Shown: positions 25,696 to 35,337 of the stretch, one piece after another
Position numbering within the stretch: the first letter of the stretch is position 1
Layout: each line of letters starts with the position of its first letter
From: DYJE01 sp964637565
GTDB lineage: Bacteria > Desulfobacterota > Desulfobacteria > Desulfobacterales > Desulfolunaceae
DNA length: 64,000 nt
Reading direction: 5' to 3'
Assembly (NCBI GenBank): GCA_964637565.1
Contig: CAZWTY010000006.1
Coordinates: forward strand, 17,191 to 81,190
Program-made: the position numbers and the translations under genes
The notes under the pieces: generated by a model
The model's database searches: none
The model's input: the letters and a program-made list of their open reading frames with translations, nothing else
Told to the model about the DNA's origin: nothing

Positions 25696-28146
25696 CTACA
25701 TGAGGTAATAGGGGTCGATGTCCGTGGTGATCCTCACGCCGTCCTGTTTCAGGGACCGGCCGGTTTCCCGGACCAGCTGACGGGCCAGGGTGTGAAGGGG
25801 CCTCTGGTCATGGGATTTCAGGAGGATCTGCCAGCGGTAATGGTCCGCCAGCTTGAATATGGGCGCCTCGATGGGGCCCAGGACGCCCACGGCGTCGAAA
25901 AAAGGCTGATGCCTGGTCAGGGTGTCCCTGATCCAGAGCCCTGTTTTTTCAGCCGCTTCCTTTGCGGCGGTTTTGCTCTTCCCTGAGATCCTGAACTGGA
26001 TCATGCGGGAAAACGGGGGGTATCCCAGGCTCTGGCGGAACTGGATTTCCTGTCTGTAGAAATCCCTGAAATCCTGTTTTTCGGCAGCAAGGATGCTGAA
26101 GTGATCCGGGTTGTAGGTCTGCATGATCACGCGGCCCGGCTGGTCTCCCCGACCGGCCCGTCCCGCCACCTGAGCCAGGAGCTGGAACGTTCGTTCGCAG
26201 GCCCTGAAATCCGGGAAGTTGAGGCTTTGGTCCGCGCAGATCACCCCCACCAGGGTGATGCCGGGAAAGTCGTGGCCTTTGGCGAGCATCTGGGTTCCCA
26301 CCAGGATGTCGGTCTTGCGGTCCCGGACGTCCTTGAGGAGTTTCACCATGGACCCGCTTCGTACCGTGGTGTCCTGGTCCATCCGGGCCACGGCGGCGTC
26401 GGGGAAAAGGGCTTTGACCGCCGCCTCGATGCGCTCCGTTCCGAATCCCAGGTTTTTGATGCTGGAGGAATTGCAGATCCGGCACTTGGAGATCGAGGGA
26501 ATCATGTAACCGCACATGTGGCAGCGGTAGGCGTTTTTCGACTGGTGAAGGGTGAGGGAGACATCGCAGCTCACACATTTCAGCGTCTCACCGCAGGTGG
26601 CGCATACGGGGAAGTTGGCGTAGCCCCGTCTGTTCAAAAACAGGAGAATCTGTTCTTTCTGGTGAAGGGTTCTGGCCATGGCCTCTTCCAGGGGCGGGGT
26701 GATGAAACTCCGGATGCCCGGATAGTCGCGATAGGTTTTCAGGTCCACCAGTTCGATCCGGGGAAGGGGACGGTCGCTGACACGCTTGGTCAGGGAAAGT
26801 TCCATGAATTTTCCTGAGACGGCGTTGTGGAAGGACTGGAGTGAGGGGGTGGCGGACCCGAGAAGGCAGACAGCCCCGTCCAGTTTGGCCCGGACCACCG
26901 CAAGATCCCGTGCGTTGTATTTCAGGCCGTTTTCCTGTTTGTACGAACCGTCGTGCTCTTCGTCCACGATGATCAGCCCCGTGTTTTCAAGGGGTGCGAA
27001 AATGGCGGACCGTGCACCGATCACGATGTGTACCCGCTTTTCGGCGATCCTCAGCCACTGGTCGAATTTCTCACCTTTGGAAAGCCCGCTGTGGATCACG
27101 GCGATGGTGTCTCCGAAGCGCATGCGGAACCGTTTTTCCGTCTGGGAAATCAGGGAGATTTCCGGCACCAGGACCAGGGCGCTTTTCCCAAGATCCAGGG
27201 CTTTCTGGACCAGCCGCATGTACACTTCCGTTTTGCCGCTGCCTGTGACGCCCAAAAGGAGGAAGGTGGAAAAACCGCCGGCAAGGGCTTGGGTCACCCG
27301 GCCGACCACCTGCTCCTGTTCTTCGGTCAGGGACGGCGCTGTGTCGCCTAAGATGGTCTCGCCAAAGGGGTCCCGGTAGACCTGCTGGTCGAAGCGCCGG
27401 ACAAACCCACGGATTTCAAGGGCGGTCAGCCGGGCTGAGCTGAACCCCTCCCGTTTTTTAAGGTCTTTCAGGGCCAGACTTTCACTGGACCGGATCTGGT
27501 CGAGCAGCTCAAGATGGGCCGGTTTGAGTGATTCGGTGGAAAGGCCCTCTTCGGTCAATGTGACCCAGGTTTCGAACTTCCGTTCTGTCGTGCTTTTCTT
27601 CAGTTCCCGTGTCAGGCGGACCAGGCCTTTTCTGGACAGGGCGTTTACCGTGGATGCCCGGAACGGGGGAACCGGTGTTTTGAGAAGCCAGGACGAGGGT
27701 TTCGGTCCTTCGCTGCACAGAACCTGGAGAAGTTTTCTTTCCGTTTCGCCGGTGCCCTGATCGTTCAGGGCATCCAGCCCTTTTTCGCTGATATGGACCC
27801 GGGTGATGTCCTGGACGGTGATGCCTCCGGGCAGGGCCGTTTTGATGACTTCACCCAGGGGGCAGAGGTAGTAGGATGAAATCCACTTGAAAAAGGCAAG
27901 GTGGGATTCATGGAATAGGGCAGTGACGTCAAGAACGTCGAGAACAGGTTTCGGATCGAAACTTTCAGGCGGAGCGTCTCGCTTGACGGAGACAACGAAG
28001 GCGGTAATGGTTCTGTGACCGAATGGCACAAGGACCCGCCGTCCGGTCTCCGCCTGCTCTACGAGATCCGGTGGAACGGCGTAGGTGTAGATTCCCCAGG
28101 GAGGGGCGGCCACCGCCGCTTCGATGTATGTGCCGTGATGTTCCAT
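25696..28146 (-). CDS. priA: Primosomal replication restart helicase PriA
   Basis: An 816-residue superfamily-2 helicase. The N-terminal 3'-DNA-binding domain starts YIEAAVAAPPWGIYTY. Walker A is GVTGSGKTE near residue 303, and the DEEH box is in IIVDEEHDGSYK. The zinc region has CATCGETLKCVSC, CHMCGY and CRICNS (about residues 518-560), and helicase motifs VI-type follow (QVAGRAGRGD). PriA reloads the replisome at stalled forks. The length (700-820) fits. The start codon ATG at 28146 lies downstream of the citrate synthase terminator. Confidence 0.95.
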   Translation of the reverse strand: MEHHGTYIEAAVAAPPWGIYTYAVPPDLVEQAETGRRVLVPFGHRTITAFVVSVKRDAPPESFDPKPVLDVLDVTALFHESHLAFFKWISSYYLCPLGEVIKTALPGGITVQDITRVHISEKGLDALNDQGTGETERKLLQVLCSEGPKPSSWLLKTPVPPFRASTVNALSRKGLVRLTRELKKSTTERKFETWVTLTEEGLSTESLKPAHLELLDQIRSSESLALKDLKKREGFSSARLTALEIRGFVRRFDQQVYRDPFGETILGDTAPSLTEEQEQVVGRVTQALAGGFSTFLLLGVTGSGKTEVYMRLVQKALDLGKSALVLVPEISLISQTEKRFRMRFGDTIAVIHSGLSKGEKFDQWLRIAEKRVHIVIGARSAIFAPLENTGLIIVDEEHDGSYKQENGLKYNARDLAVVRAKLDGAVCLLGSATPSLQSFHNAVSGKFMELSLTKRVSDRPLPRIELVDLKTYRDYPGIRSFITPPLEEAMARTLHQKEQILLFLNRRGYANFPVCATCGETLKCVSCDVSLTLHQSKNAYRCHMCGYMIPSISKCRICNSSSIKNLGFGTERIEAAVKALFPDAAVARMDQDTTVRSGSMVKLLKDVRDRKTDILVGTQMLAKGHDFPGITLVGVICADQSLNFPDFRACERTFQLLAQVAGRAGRGDQPGRVIMQTYNPDHFSILAAEKQDFRDFYRQEIQFRQSLGYPPFSRMIQFRISGKSKTAAKEAAEKTGLWIRDTLTRHQPFFDAVGVLGPIEAPIFKLADHYRWQILLKSHDQRPLHTLARQLVRETGRSLKQDGVRITTDIDPYYLM

Positions 28147-28169
28147 GGTGTGACGTCGCTTTTAAGGAT

Positions 28170-28208
28170 AAAAAAACCCGGTTGACTTTCAGCCATCCGG
28201 GTTTTTAT
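28170..28208. terminator. Intrinsic terminator between gltA and priA
   Basis: The stem AAAAACCCGG / CCGGGTTTTT (28172-28181, 28197-28206) is followed on both strands by A/T runs. It lies 22 bases after the citrate synthase stop and ends that transcript. Confidence 0.85.
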
Positions 28209-28229
28209 ATCACCTGAAAAGGGAAAAAG

Positions 28230-29510
28230 CTATTTTCGTTCGTTCAGCGGGATGTAATCCCTGACATTTTCCCCCATGTAGATCTGGCGCGGCCGGCTGA
28301 TCTTCCAGTCGGGGTCTTCGGCCCCTTCCTTCCACTGGGAGATCCATCCGGGAAGTCTTCCGATGGCGAACATCACCGTGAACATGTTGGTCGGGATGCC
28401 CAGGGCCCGAAGGACGATGCCGCTGTAGAAATCCACGTTGGGGTACAGGTTCTTGTCGATGAAATAGCTGTCGGTCAGGGCCACCTCTTCGAGACGTTTG
28501 GCGATGTCCAGGAGCGGGTCGTTGTGCTTCAGCTTGGACAGTACGGTGTCGCACATCTTTTTCATGATTTTGGCCCGGGGGTCGTAGGTTTTGTAGACCC
28601 GGTGGCCGAAGCCCATAAGCCGGAAGTCGTCGTTCTTGTCTTTGGCCCGTTTTACCACCTCATCAATGGTGGCGCCGCTCTGTTCGATGTCCATCAGCAT
28701 TTCGATCACCGCCTGGTTGGCGCCCCCGTGCAGAGGCCCCCAGAGAGCCGCGATACCGGCTGAGATGGCCGCGTAGATGTTCACGCGCCCGCTGCCCACC
28801 ACCCGGACCGCCGAGGTTGAGCAGTTCTGCTCGTGATCGGCGTGGAGAATCCAGAAAACGTTCAGGGCCTGGACAAGATCCGGATCCACGTTGTAGGGTT
28901 TCACCGGAGAGTCGAACATCATGTTCAGGAAGTTGGCGCAATAGGAAAAATCAGGTCTGGGGTACACCACCTTCTGACCTTTGGAGATCTTGTAACTCAT
29001 GGCGGCCATGGTCCGGATCTTGGAGATCAGGCGAAGGTAGGTCTTGTTGGCTTCTTCCAGGGTGTTGTCCAGTTCGGGGTAGAAGCTTTTCAGGGCGTTC
29101 ACCATGGACGACAGGATGCCCATGGGGTGAGCCCGTCTGGGAAAATTCTGGAAGAAGATCTGCATGTCCTCGTGGACCAGGGAATAATCGTTCAGGGCCA
29201 CGCTGGTGCTGATGAACTCCTTCTGGGACGGCAGTCTGCCGTTGAGCAGAAGAAAGGCGGTTTCGACAAAGGTGGATTTTTCCGCCAACTGTTCCACCGG
29301 AATGCCCCGGTAGCGGAGAATACCTTTTTCCCCGTCCATGAAGGTGATTTCCGAGATGCAGCTTCCGGTGTTTCCGTATCCGGGATCAAGGGTGATGTAT
29401 CCCGTTTTCTGCCTCAAGGTGGTGATGTCGATGGCTTTTTCGCCTTCGGTGCCGACAATTACCGGCAGTTCGTATGTTTTACCCTCGAGGATGAGTTTTG
29501 CGGTTTCCAT
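28230..29510 (-). CDS. gltA: Citrate synthase
   Basis: A 426-residue type I citrate synthase that condenses oxaloacetate and acetyl-CoA. The N-terminal beta region contains YELPVIVGTEGEKAIDIT. Active-site elements are HADHEQNCST near residue 227 and the FGHRVYK loop near 306 with the downstream catalytic Asp. The length matches the hexameric Gram-negative type. AGGAGG precedes the ATG. It is a single-gene unit flanked by terminators on both sides, next to formate dehydrogenase in the same direction. In a sulfate reducer it could serve an oxidative or biosynthetic TCA route; this cannot be decided here. Confidence 0.95.
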   Translation of the reverse strand: METAKLILEGKTYELPVIVGTEGEKAIDITTLRQKTGYITLDPGYGNTGSCISEITFMDGEKGILRYRGIPVEQLAEKSTFVETAFLLLNGRLPSQKEFISTSVALNDYSLVHEDMQIFFQNFPRRAHPMGILSSMVNALKSFYPELDNTLEEANKTYLRLISKIRTMAAMSYKISKGQKVVYPRPDFSYCANFLNMMFDSPVKPYNVDPDLVQALNVFWILHADHEQNCSTSAVRVVGSGRVNIYAAISAGIAALWGPLHGGANQAVIEMLMDIEQSGATIDEVVKRAKDKNDDFRLMGFGHRVYKTYDPRAKIMKKMCDTVLSKLKHNDPLLDIAKRLEEVALTDSYFIDKNLYPNVDFYSGIVLRALGIPTNMFTVMFAIGRLPGWISQWKEGAEDPDWKISRPRQIYMGENVRDYIPLNERK

Positions 29511-29698
29511 GAATTCCTCCTTTGTTATCGTAAGAACCGAAAATGATATACGAAAAATATTTTCTGGTCAAGGATGTGTTAGCGCAGAGTGAAAAAAATG
29601 GCTGATTGAGGCGGGGTCAAGGTTGGACGCCCGTCAGATTTTCCGTATGGGAAAAACGAATGGATCGTCATTGGAACAGGAGGCGGAAAAGATCAGGG

Positions 29699-29729
29699 CC
29701 GTCTTCCGGATAAAACATCCGGAAGACGG
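29699..29729. terminator. Hairpin after formate dehydrogenase
   Basis: A perfect 13-bp inverted repeat, CCGTCTTCCGGAT / ATCCGGAAGACGG, with a 5-base loop lies 19 bases past the fdhA stop on the minus strand. The following U tract is weak (TGATCTTTT). Confidence 0.65.
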
Positions 29730-29747
29730 TCTGTCATGTGAACGGGG

Positions 29748-32447
29748 TTAACCCGCTTTTTCGATTTTTACAGCGCAGGCCTTGTACTCGGCCGTCAGGG
29801 TGAACGGGTCGAAGGCCGCGTTGGTCAGCCAGTTGGCGCAGGCTTCCCGGAAATGGAAGGCCATCCATACCATGTTTTCCGGAACTTCGTCGGTGACCCG
29901 GGCTTTCAGGGTTATGGCCCCGCGCCGTGAGGACACGCGGATGGTTTCACCGTTTGTGATGCCCAGTTTTCTGGCGTCGGCTATCGAGATGTCCGCCGTC
30001 TCTTCGCCGAGAAGGTCGTTCAGGCCTTTGGTCCGGCCGGTCTGGGTCCTGGTGTGGTAATGGTACAGCCGCCGGCCCGTGGACAGGACAAAGGGATAGT
30101 CCGAACAGGGTATTTCAGCTGGGGGCGTCCATTCCGCCGGTGTGAACAGTCCCTTGCCCCGGGTGAAGTTGCCGTCGCGGTGCAGGAAGGGGGTTCCAGG
30201 GTGTTCTTCCGTGGGGCAGGGCCACTGGAGACCGTCGCCTTCGATACGGTAGTACTTGATACCGGCAAGGTTCGGGGCGAGGACGGAAATCTCGTTGTCC
30301 CACAGTTCCTGGGCGCTGTTCGATTCCCAGATCTGGCCCATGCGTCTGGCCACTTCCCGGAAGATCCACCAGTTGGGCATGGCCACCCCCGGCGGTTCAC
30401 AGGCTTTGCGGACCCGGCTGACGCGCCGTTCGCTGTTGGCAAAGGTTCCGTCGTTTTCGCTCCAGGCCGCGGCGGGAAGCACCACGTCCGCGAACCGGGT
30501 GGTTTCATTCTCGAAGATGTCCTGGCAGACCAGGAATCCCGCGCTTTCAAGCTCGTGCTCGACTTTGCGGATGTCCGGCTCGGTGTTGGCCAGGTTTTCA
30601 CCGAAAATCCAGAACCCTTTGATACCTCCGCTGACCAAACCTTCCATCATCTGGGGAATCATCAGGCCGTTTTTGTCGGGAAGCCCGGTGACGTTCCAGG
30701 CCGCTTCGAATTTTTTCCTGGCATCCGGACTGGTCACAGGCTGGTAGCCGGGGAACACGTTGGGAAGGGCGCCCATGTCACAGGCCCCCTGGACGTTGTT
30801 CTGGCCGCGCAGGGGGTTCACGCCGCCCATTTCCATGCCCATGTTGCCGAGGAGCATCTGGAGGTTGGCCACGGACACCACGTTGTTCCGTCCGCAGGTG
30901 TGCTCGGTGATGCCCAGGGTGTAGCACAGCATCATGGGTTTCACCGAGGCGGCCATGCGGGCGGTTTTCACGATCATGTCGCTTGAAACACCGCAGATCT
31001 CCGCCGCTTTTTCCGGGGGGTAGTTCATCACGGTTTTTTTCAGTTCGTCGAAGCCCTCGGTGTGATGGGCGACAAAGTTTTTATCGTACAGATCCTCGGT
31101 GATCAGCACGTGCATCAGGCTGTTCAGGAAGGCGATATCCGATCCCACACGGATGGGGGCATGGATGTCGGCGAACTGGGCCAGCTTCTGTTTTCTCGGG
31201 TCCACCAGGATGAGTTTCGCCCCTTTCCTCACCGCGTTTTTCAGGAACGTGGCGGCCACGGGGTGGGCTTCCGTCATGTTGGAGCCGATGACGAAGAACA
31301 TCTTGGCGTGTTTGAATTCCCTGAAGGAATTGGTCATCGCACCTGAGCCGAACGTTGTCGCCAGACCGGCGACCGTGGGGGCATGTCAGGTACGGGCGCA
31401 GTGGTCAATGTTGTTCGTCTTGAACACCGCGCGGAAAAGTTTCTGCATCTGGTAGGAATCTTCGTTGATACTCCGGGCGCAGCTCACGCCGGCCACGGCG
31501 TCGGGCCCATGATCCTCGATGATCCGGGAGAATGTGGAGGCCACCAGGTCCAGGGCCTCGTCCCAGCTCGCTTCATGGAATACCCCGTCTTTTTTGATCA
31601 GGGGCGTCTTGAGGCGTTCTCCGGAACTGATGAAATCATAGCCGAAACGTCCCTTGACGCAAAGACGGCCCTGATTGGGCTCGGCGTTTTCGGCCGCCGA
31701 GATCTGGACGATTTTTCCGTTCTTCACGTGAAGGATCTGCTGACATCCCACGCCGCAGTATGGGCAGGTGGTCCTGACCTTTTCCGTTTCACACAGGCGC
31801 GGTTTCTGGTAGGCGTCTTTGGGAACCAGGGCTCCCGTGGGGCAGGCCTGGATACACTGGCCGCAGAACACGCAGTCCGAATCCTTGAGGGCCATGTCAC
31901 CCCGGGCGATGATCTTTGTTTTCGCTCCCCGGTATCCGAAGTCGATGGCGTCGTTCACCTGGATTTCCCGGCAGGCCTGGACGCAGCGCCCGCAGAGGAC
32001 GCATTTGGAGAAGTTGCGGACGATGAGGGGGTTGACCGCCTCCATGGGATAGGCCGCCGTGGTTTCCGGGTATTTGCCGCCTTTCACCTGGTACCTGAAC
32101 GCCAGTTCCTGGAGACGGCAGTCTCCGGAAGAGGGGCAGACCAGGCAGTCGTCATGCCGGCCCGAGGACAGCATCAGCTCGATGATGGTTTTTCTGGACT
32201 GGACGACCAGGGGGGATTCGGTCCGGACCACCATGCCCTTGGACGCGGGAACGGTGCAGGCCGTCATCAGGCTTCGCGCCCCGTCGATTTCCACCACGCA
32301 GGCACGGCAGGCGCCGGTGGGGGTGGTGCCCTTCAAGTGACACAAGGTGGGAATGTCGATTCCCGCGGCTTCCGCCGCTTCGAGAATCGTCTGGCCGGGG
32401 GAGAACGGAACGTCCCGGCCGTTGATGACCAGCAGGCTTTCACTCAT
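29748..32447 (-). CDS. fdhA: Formate dehydrogenase alpha subunit, selenocysteine-containing, with NuoG-like N terminus
   Basis: An 899-residue molybdo/tungsto-bis-MGD enzyme interrupted by TGA at 31386-31388, which is Sec354 in the context CART-U-HAPTV. The N terminus resembles NuoG/HydA: a 2Fe-2S domain (PTLCHLKG, GACRAC) and a His-Cys3 cluster (DDCLVCPSSGDC). Two 4Fe-4S motifs follow (CVLCGRCVQAC, CVFCGQCIQAC), then the Fdh Fe4S4 motif TCPYCGVGC. The C-terminal molydopterin-dinucleotide domain begins near STGRRLYHYH. It oxidises formate (or reduces CO2). The N-terminal cluster set is typical of soluble NAD- or ferredoxin-coupled enzymes, and no beta subunit is adjacent. Standard gene calling will split it into two ORFs. 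Confidence 0.95.
31357..31373 (-). promoter_or_regulatory. SECIS element of formate dehydrogenase
   Basis: The stem GTCGCC / GGCGAC encloses loop GGTCT and starts 13 bases after the Sec UGA. The loop is the same GGUCU core as in the E. coli fdhF SECIS. Confidence 0.85.
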
Positions 32448-32599
32448 GGTGTTTTTCTCCTGTCAGGGTAACGCTGTGGCACACCGGGTTGCGGGATCTA
32501 TGAAAGTCCACGGGGCCAGTATTCTGGATGGTGGCGCGTTTTTGAAGGCGACGACCCGGTGTCCGGTTCTATGTTTATTGCAGCAACGTGAATAGAAGT

Positions 32600-32638
32600 C
32601 AGCTAACACACGGTGTCGATTGTGTCAATAATGACATA
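32600..32638 (-). promoter_or_regulatory. Inverted repeat and candidate promoter upstream of fdhA
   Basis: The core TGTCAATAATGACA (32623-32636) is identical to that at 610-623. On the minus strand it gives -35 TTGACA, a 17-base spacer and TAGCTG as -10 (32605-32600). The expected transcript start near 32593 would leave a leader of about 145 bases. The rest of the gap 32448-32722 shows no gene. Confidence 0.5.
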
Positions 32639-32722
32639 ATGAAAAACAAAGAAATTTCATGGCGTAAGGAAAATGGCCCCACGGCATGCGATCCTGATAC
32701 GGGATGTGACGGGTGGAATCGG

Positions 32723-33529
32723 TCATATCGTCCAGTGACGCCGGGCGATTTTCTCGAACATGTTCACCAGGCCCGCTCCCAGGATGTACAGGGACTGGAT
32801 GGGAATTTTCTCCTCGGCCGCTTCGTCGAAAAACACGTTGAGGTCCGAATCCATGCCTTCTTCCGGCCGAAGGTAGCTGACAAGAACCGGGACCGTGGGA
32901 AAAGGCCTCAGCACAAGGGAGATATCCGCGTCGTAATGGTTTTCCACCTTTTCTCCCTTGAATAGCCGGACCAGGTCCTCGAACAGGTCGGTGTGGTCGT
33001 CGGCGATTTTTTTCAAGGGCTTTTCGCAGCGCTGGTTGAAAAGCCGGGTGTAATCCTTGCCGCCCGGCAGCTCACGTAAAGGGACCCAATGGCCGGTCAG
33101 GGGCTTGTCCCCGGCGTGGATCAGATGGTTGTAGAAAGGGACGGCGAACCAGTGGTTGACATGGATATCGGAAACGATGCGGCCTTTTTGGTCGATGCTC
33201 ACCGGTTTTCCCAGGCAGGTCAGGGTGAGCCGGCCATCGATGAAGGTTCCGCCCACCCGCCGGGCCACCAGGTCAAAGTCCAGGGTTTCGACGGTTTTCT
33301 GAAAACCGGCGAGCAGGGTGAGAAATTCCTCGTCCCTGTCCTTGCGGGCCGTGGGGCTCATGCCGTAACGCTCGAGAATTCCGGGATCAAGGTCCGGGCA
33401 GTCACTCAAGGGGCGGTTCCCCTTGAACACCTCGGCGGCAAAGGCCATGCAGGTCTTCTCGTTGCATTTCCGGCAGTTGGATTTGTTCAAAAGATTCAGG
33501 ATCTCCATCAGGTTTTTGAACTGGGTCAT
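32723..33529 (-). CDS. DUF3786 iron-sulfur protein
   Basis: A 268-residue protein. The N terminus has a cluster-binding pattern, NCRKCNEKTCMAFA then DCP (Cys near 19, 22, 27, 44), like the FeS domain of corrinoid iron-sulfur proteins. A DUF3786 body follows, with conserved WVPLRELPGG and DADISLVLRPFP. No catalytic function is assigned to the family. It is divergent from the sigma-54 activator gene, with about 105 bp between them. The location suggests, but does not prove, a link to the Orange-Protein-like cluster or to C1/corrinoid metabolism. Confidence 0.8.
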   Translation of the reverse strand: MTQFKNLMEILNLLNKSNCRKCNEKTCMAFAAEVFKGNRPLSDCPDLDPGILERYGMSPTARKDRDEEFLTLLAGFQKTVETLDFDLVARRVGGTFIDGRLTLTCLGKPVSIDQKGRIVSDIHVNHWFAVPFYNHLIHAGDKPLTGHWVPLRELPGGKDYTRLFNQRCEKPLKKIADDHTDLFEDLVRLFKGEKVENHYDADISLVLRPFPTVPVLVSYLRPEEGMDSDLNVFFDEAAEEKIPIQSLYILGAGLVNMFEKIARRHWTI

Positions 33530-33634
33530 GCCGTGTCCTCCCGGGTTTTTGATTTTTTAAGGCCCTGATGCCAGCTTGCAAAAAATATATTTATCCGTTA
33601 TCTATTTTTCTTGTCCAGAAAAAAAGGAGCAAGG

Positions 33635-35023
33635 ATGGCTGGCCCCAGAAACAGGAAAAAACAGGAAGAAACCCCGGCCGACGTCACGGAGACCATTCTC
33701 GAGAGTATCTCCGACGGGGTCTTTACCGTGGATCACACCTGGCGGATCACCAGTTTCAACCGGGCTGCGGAAAAGATCACGGGCATCCCCAGGGAAGAGG
33801 CCGTCGGAAGACACTGCTGGGAGGTGTTCCGCTCCAACATGTGCGAACGTGACTGCGCCCTGAAAAAGACCATGAAAGAAGGGAAATCCTTCGTCAGTTC
33901 CTCCACCTACATCATCAACAAGGATCGCCAGCGGATACCGATCACCGTGTCGACCTCCGTCCTGAAAGACAGGAAAGGCAAGACTCTGGGAGGAGTGGAG
34001 ACATTCCGGGACCACAGCCTGGTGGAGGAGCTCCGCAAAGAGCTTTCCTCGCGTTTCGCCATGGAAGACATGGTCAGCAGCGCCGAAAGTCTCCGGAGGA
34101 TTTTCGCCATCGTTCCCCAGGTGGCGGAAAGCAGCAGCACGGTGCTGATCCAGGGAGAGACGGGAACGGGAAAAGAGCTGCTGGCCCGGGCCATCCACAA
34201 CATGAGTCCCAGGAAAAACCGGCCTTTCGTGGCCATCAACTGCGGGGCCCTGCCGGACACCCTTCTGGAATCCGAACTGTTCGGCTACAAGAAAGGGGCC
34301 TTTACCCACGCGGAAAAGGACAAGCCCGGCCATTTCGCCCTGGCCGAGGGGGGGACGGTGTTTTTAGATGAAATCGGCGACACCAGCCCGGCCTTCCAGG
34401 TCAAGCTGCTCCGTGTTCTTGAAGAGCAGGAGTACATGCCTTTGGGAGCTGTGAAAAAGGAAACGTCCGATGTGAGGATCATCGCCGCCACCCACCGGGA
34501 TCTTTCAGGCATGGTGGCCGAAGGGACTTTCCGCCGTGACCTGTTCTACCGGATCAACGTGATCCGCCTGCTTCTCCCGCCTTTGCGGGAGCGCATGGAG
34601 GACATCCCGCTTTTGGCCGAACGTTTCATCGGCAAGATGAACCGCATCCGGGGCAAGGTTGTGAGGGGGCTTTCCCAAAAGGCTCTGGAACTTCTCATGG
34701 TCCACGACTATCCCGGCAACATCCGGGAGCTTGAAAATCTCATCGAACACGCCTTCATCCTCTGCTCTGAAGGGGATATCGAACCCCGTCACCTTCCGGC
34801 CTGGCTGTCCGACCTGTCCGGAAAAGCGAGAAACCCTGAACCGGGACAGGACGAGAACCCCGTGGCGGCCGCTGAGCGCAGGTACCTTGTGGAAACCCTC
34901 GCCCGCCATGGGCATAACCGGGAGGCTGCGGCAAAAGCTCTGGGCATGCACAAAACCACCTTCTACAGAAAGATGAAGAAACTGGGAATCCCTCTCCCGG
35001 AAAAAGACGGCCGGCAGGCCTGA
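33635..35023 (+). CDS. Sigma-54-dependent activator (PAS - AAA+ - Fis HTH) of the Orange-Protein-like cluster
   Basis: A 462-residue enhancer-binding protein. The PAS domain spans about 18-130 (VTETILESISDGVFTVD; Cys-rich at CWEVF...MCERDC). The AAA+ domain has Walker A GETGTGKE near residue 183, Walker B FLDEIGD near 250, and the sigma-54-contact loop written GAFTHA rather than GAFTGA. The C-terminal Fis helix-turn-helix has AAAKALGMHKTTFYRKMKKLG. It resembles the activator that controls the Desulfovibrio orp operons. RBS AAGGAG precedes ATG 33635. The likely target is the sigma-54 promoter about 200 bp downstream. Confidence 0.92.
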   Translation: MAGPRNRKKQEETPADVTETILESISDGVFTVDHTWRITSFNRAAEKITGIPREEAVGRHCWEVFRSNMCERDCALKKTMKEGKSFVSSSTYIINKDRQRIPITVSTSVLKDRKGKTLGGVETFRDHSLVEELRKELSSRFAMEDMVSSAESLRRIFAIVPQVAESSSTVLIQGETGTGKELLARAIHNMSPRKNRPFVAINCGALPDTLLESELFGYKKGAFTHAEKDKPGHFALAEGGTVFLDEIGDTSPAFQVKLLRVLEEQEYMPLGAVKKETSDVRIIAATHRDLSGMVAEGTFRRDLFYRINVIRLLLPPLRERMEDIPLLAERFIGKMNRIRGKVVRGLSQKALELLMVHDYPGNIRELENLIEHAFILCSEGDIEPRHLPAWLSDLSGKARNPEPGQDENPVAAAERRYLVETLARHGHNREAAAKALGMHKTTFYRKMKKLGIPLPEKDGRQA

Positions 35024-35074
35024 CGGTTCCCCTCTCATAAAACAACCCTTTTCGGATATTTTCGAATTGTTATT

Positions 35075-35101
35075 GCTACGGTGTCGTGTCTTTACCGTAG
35101 C
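35075..35101. promoter_or_regulatory. Inverted repeat, candidate activator (UAS) site
   Basis: GCTACGGT-N11-ACCGTAGC is a perfect 8-bp inverted repeat about 120 bp upstream of the sigma-54 promoter, the usual distance for an enhancer. There is no T tract, so it is not an obvious terminator of the activator gene. Confidence 0.5.
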
Positions 35102-35219
35102 GAAACCGCTCCGATGCGCCGCACCTTTCTCTGCCGAACACCGACGTTTCTTTTAAAATTATTTTTCATCTATCTGTAATCATGAATATAATAATCAAAT
35201 GTTTTGATATGCTCAGGCG

Positions 35220-35235
35220 TGGCACACGTCTTGCA
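35220..35235 (+). promoter_or_regulatory. Sigma-54 promoter upstream of the Orange-Protein-like operon
   Basis: TGGCAC-N5-TTGCA is a full match to the -24/-12 consensus with correct spacing. The predicted start is near 35247, about 90 bases ahead of the first gene at 35338. Confidence 0.85.
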
Positions 35236-35337
35236 TTTGTGCTGAAGCGACGTTTTGGGATTTTATGCTTGCCGCACCGGCCATGACCGGGCGGCCGGAC
35301 GATGGGAATCATGCCGGGGAGTTTGACAGGAAAGAGT

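Noticed and set aside
29748..31337. Truncated formate dehydrogenase (pseudogene)
   Set aside because: The interrupting TGA is exactly the Sec codon and is followed by a SECIS hairpin; both halves are intact.
32475..32492. TGGCAC...TTGC near the fdhA start, like a sigma-54 promoter
   Set aside because: The spacing is one base too long and it points to the plus strand, away from fdhA, with no gene to serve.
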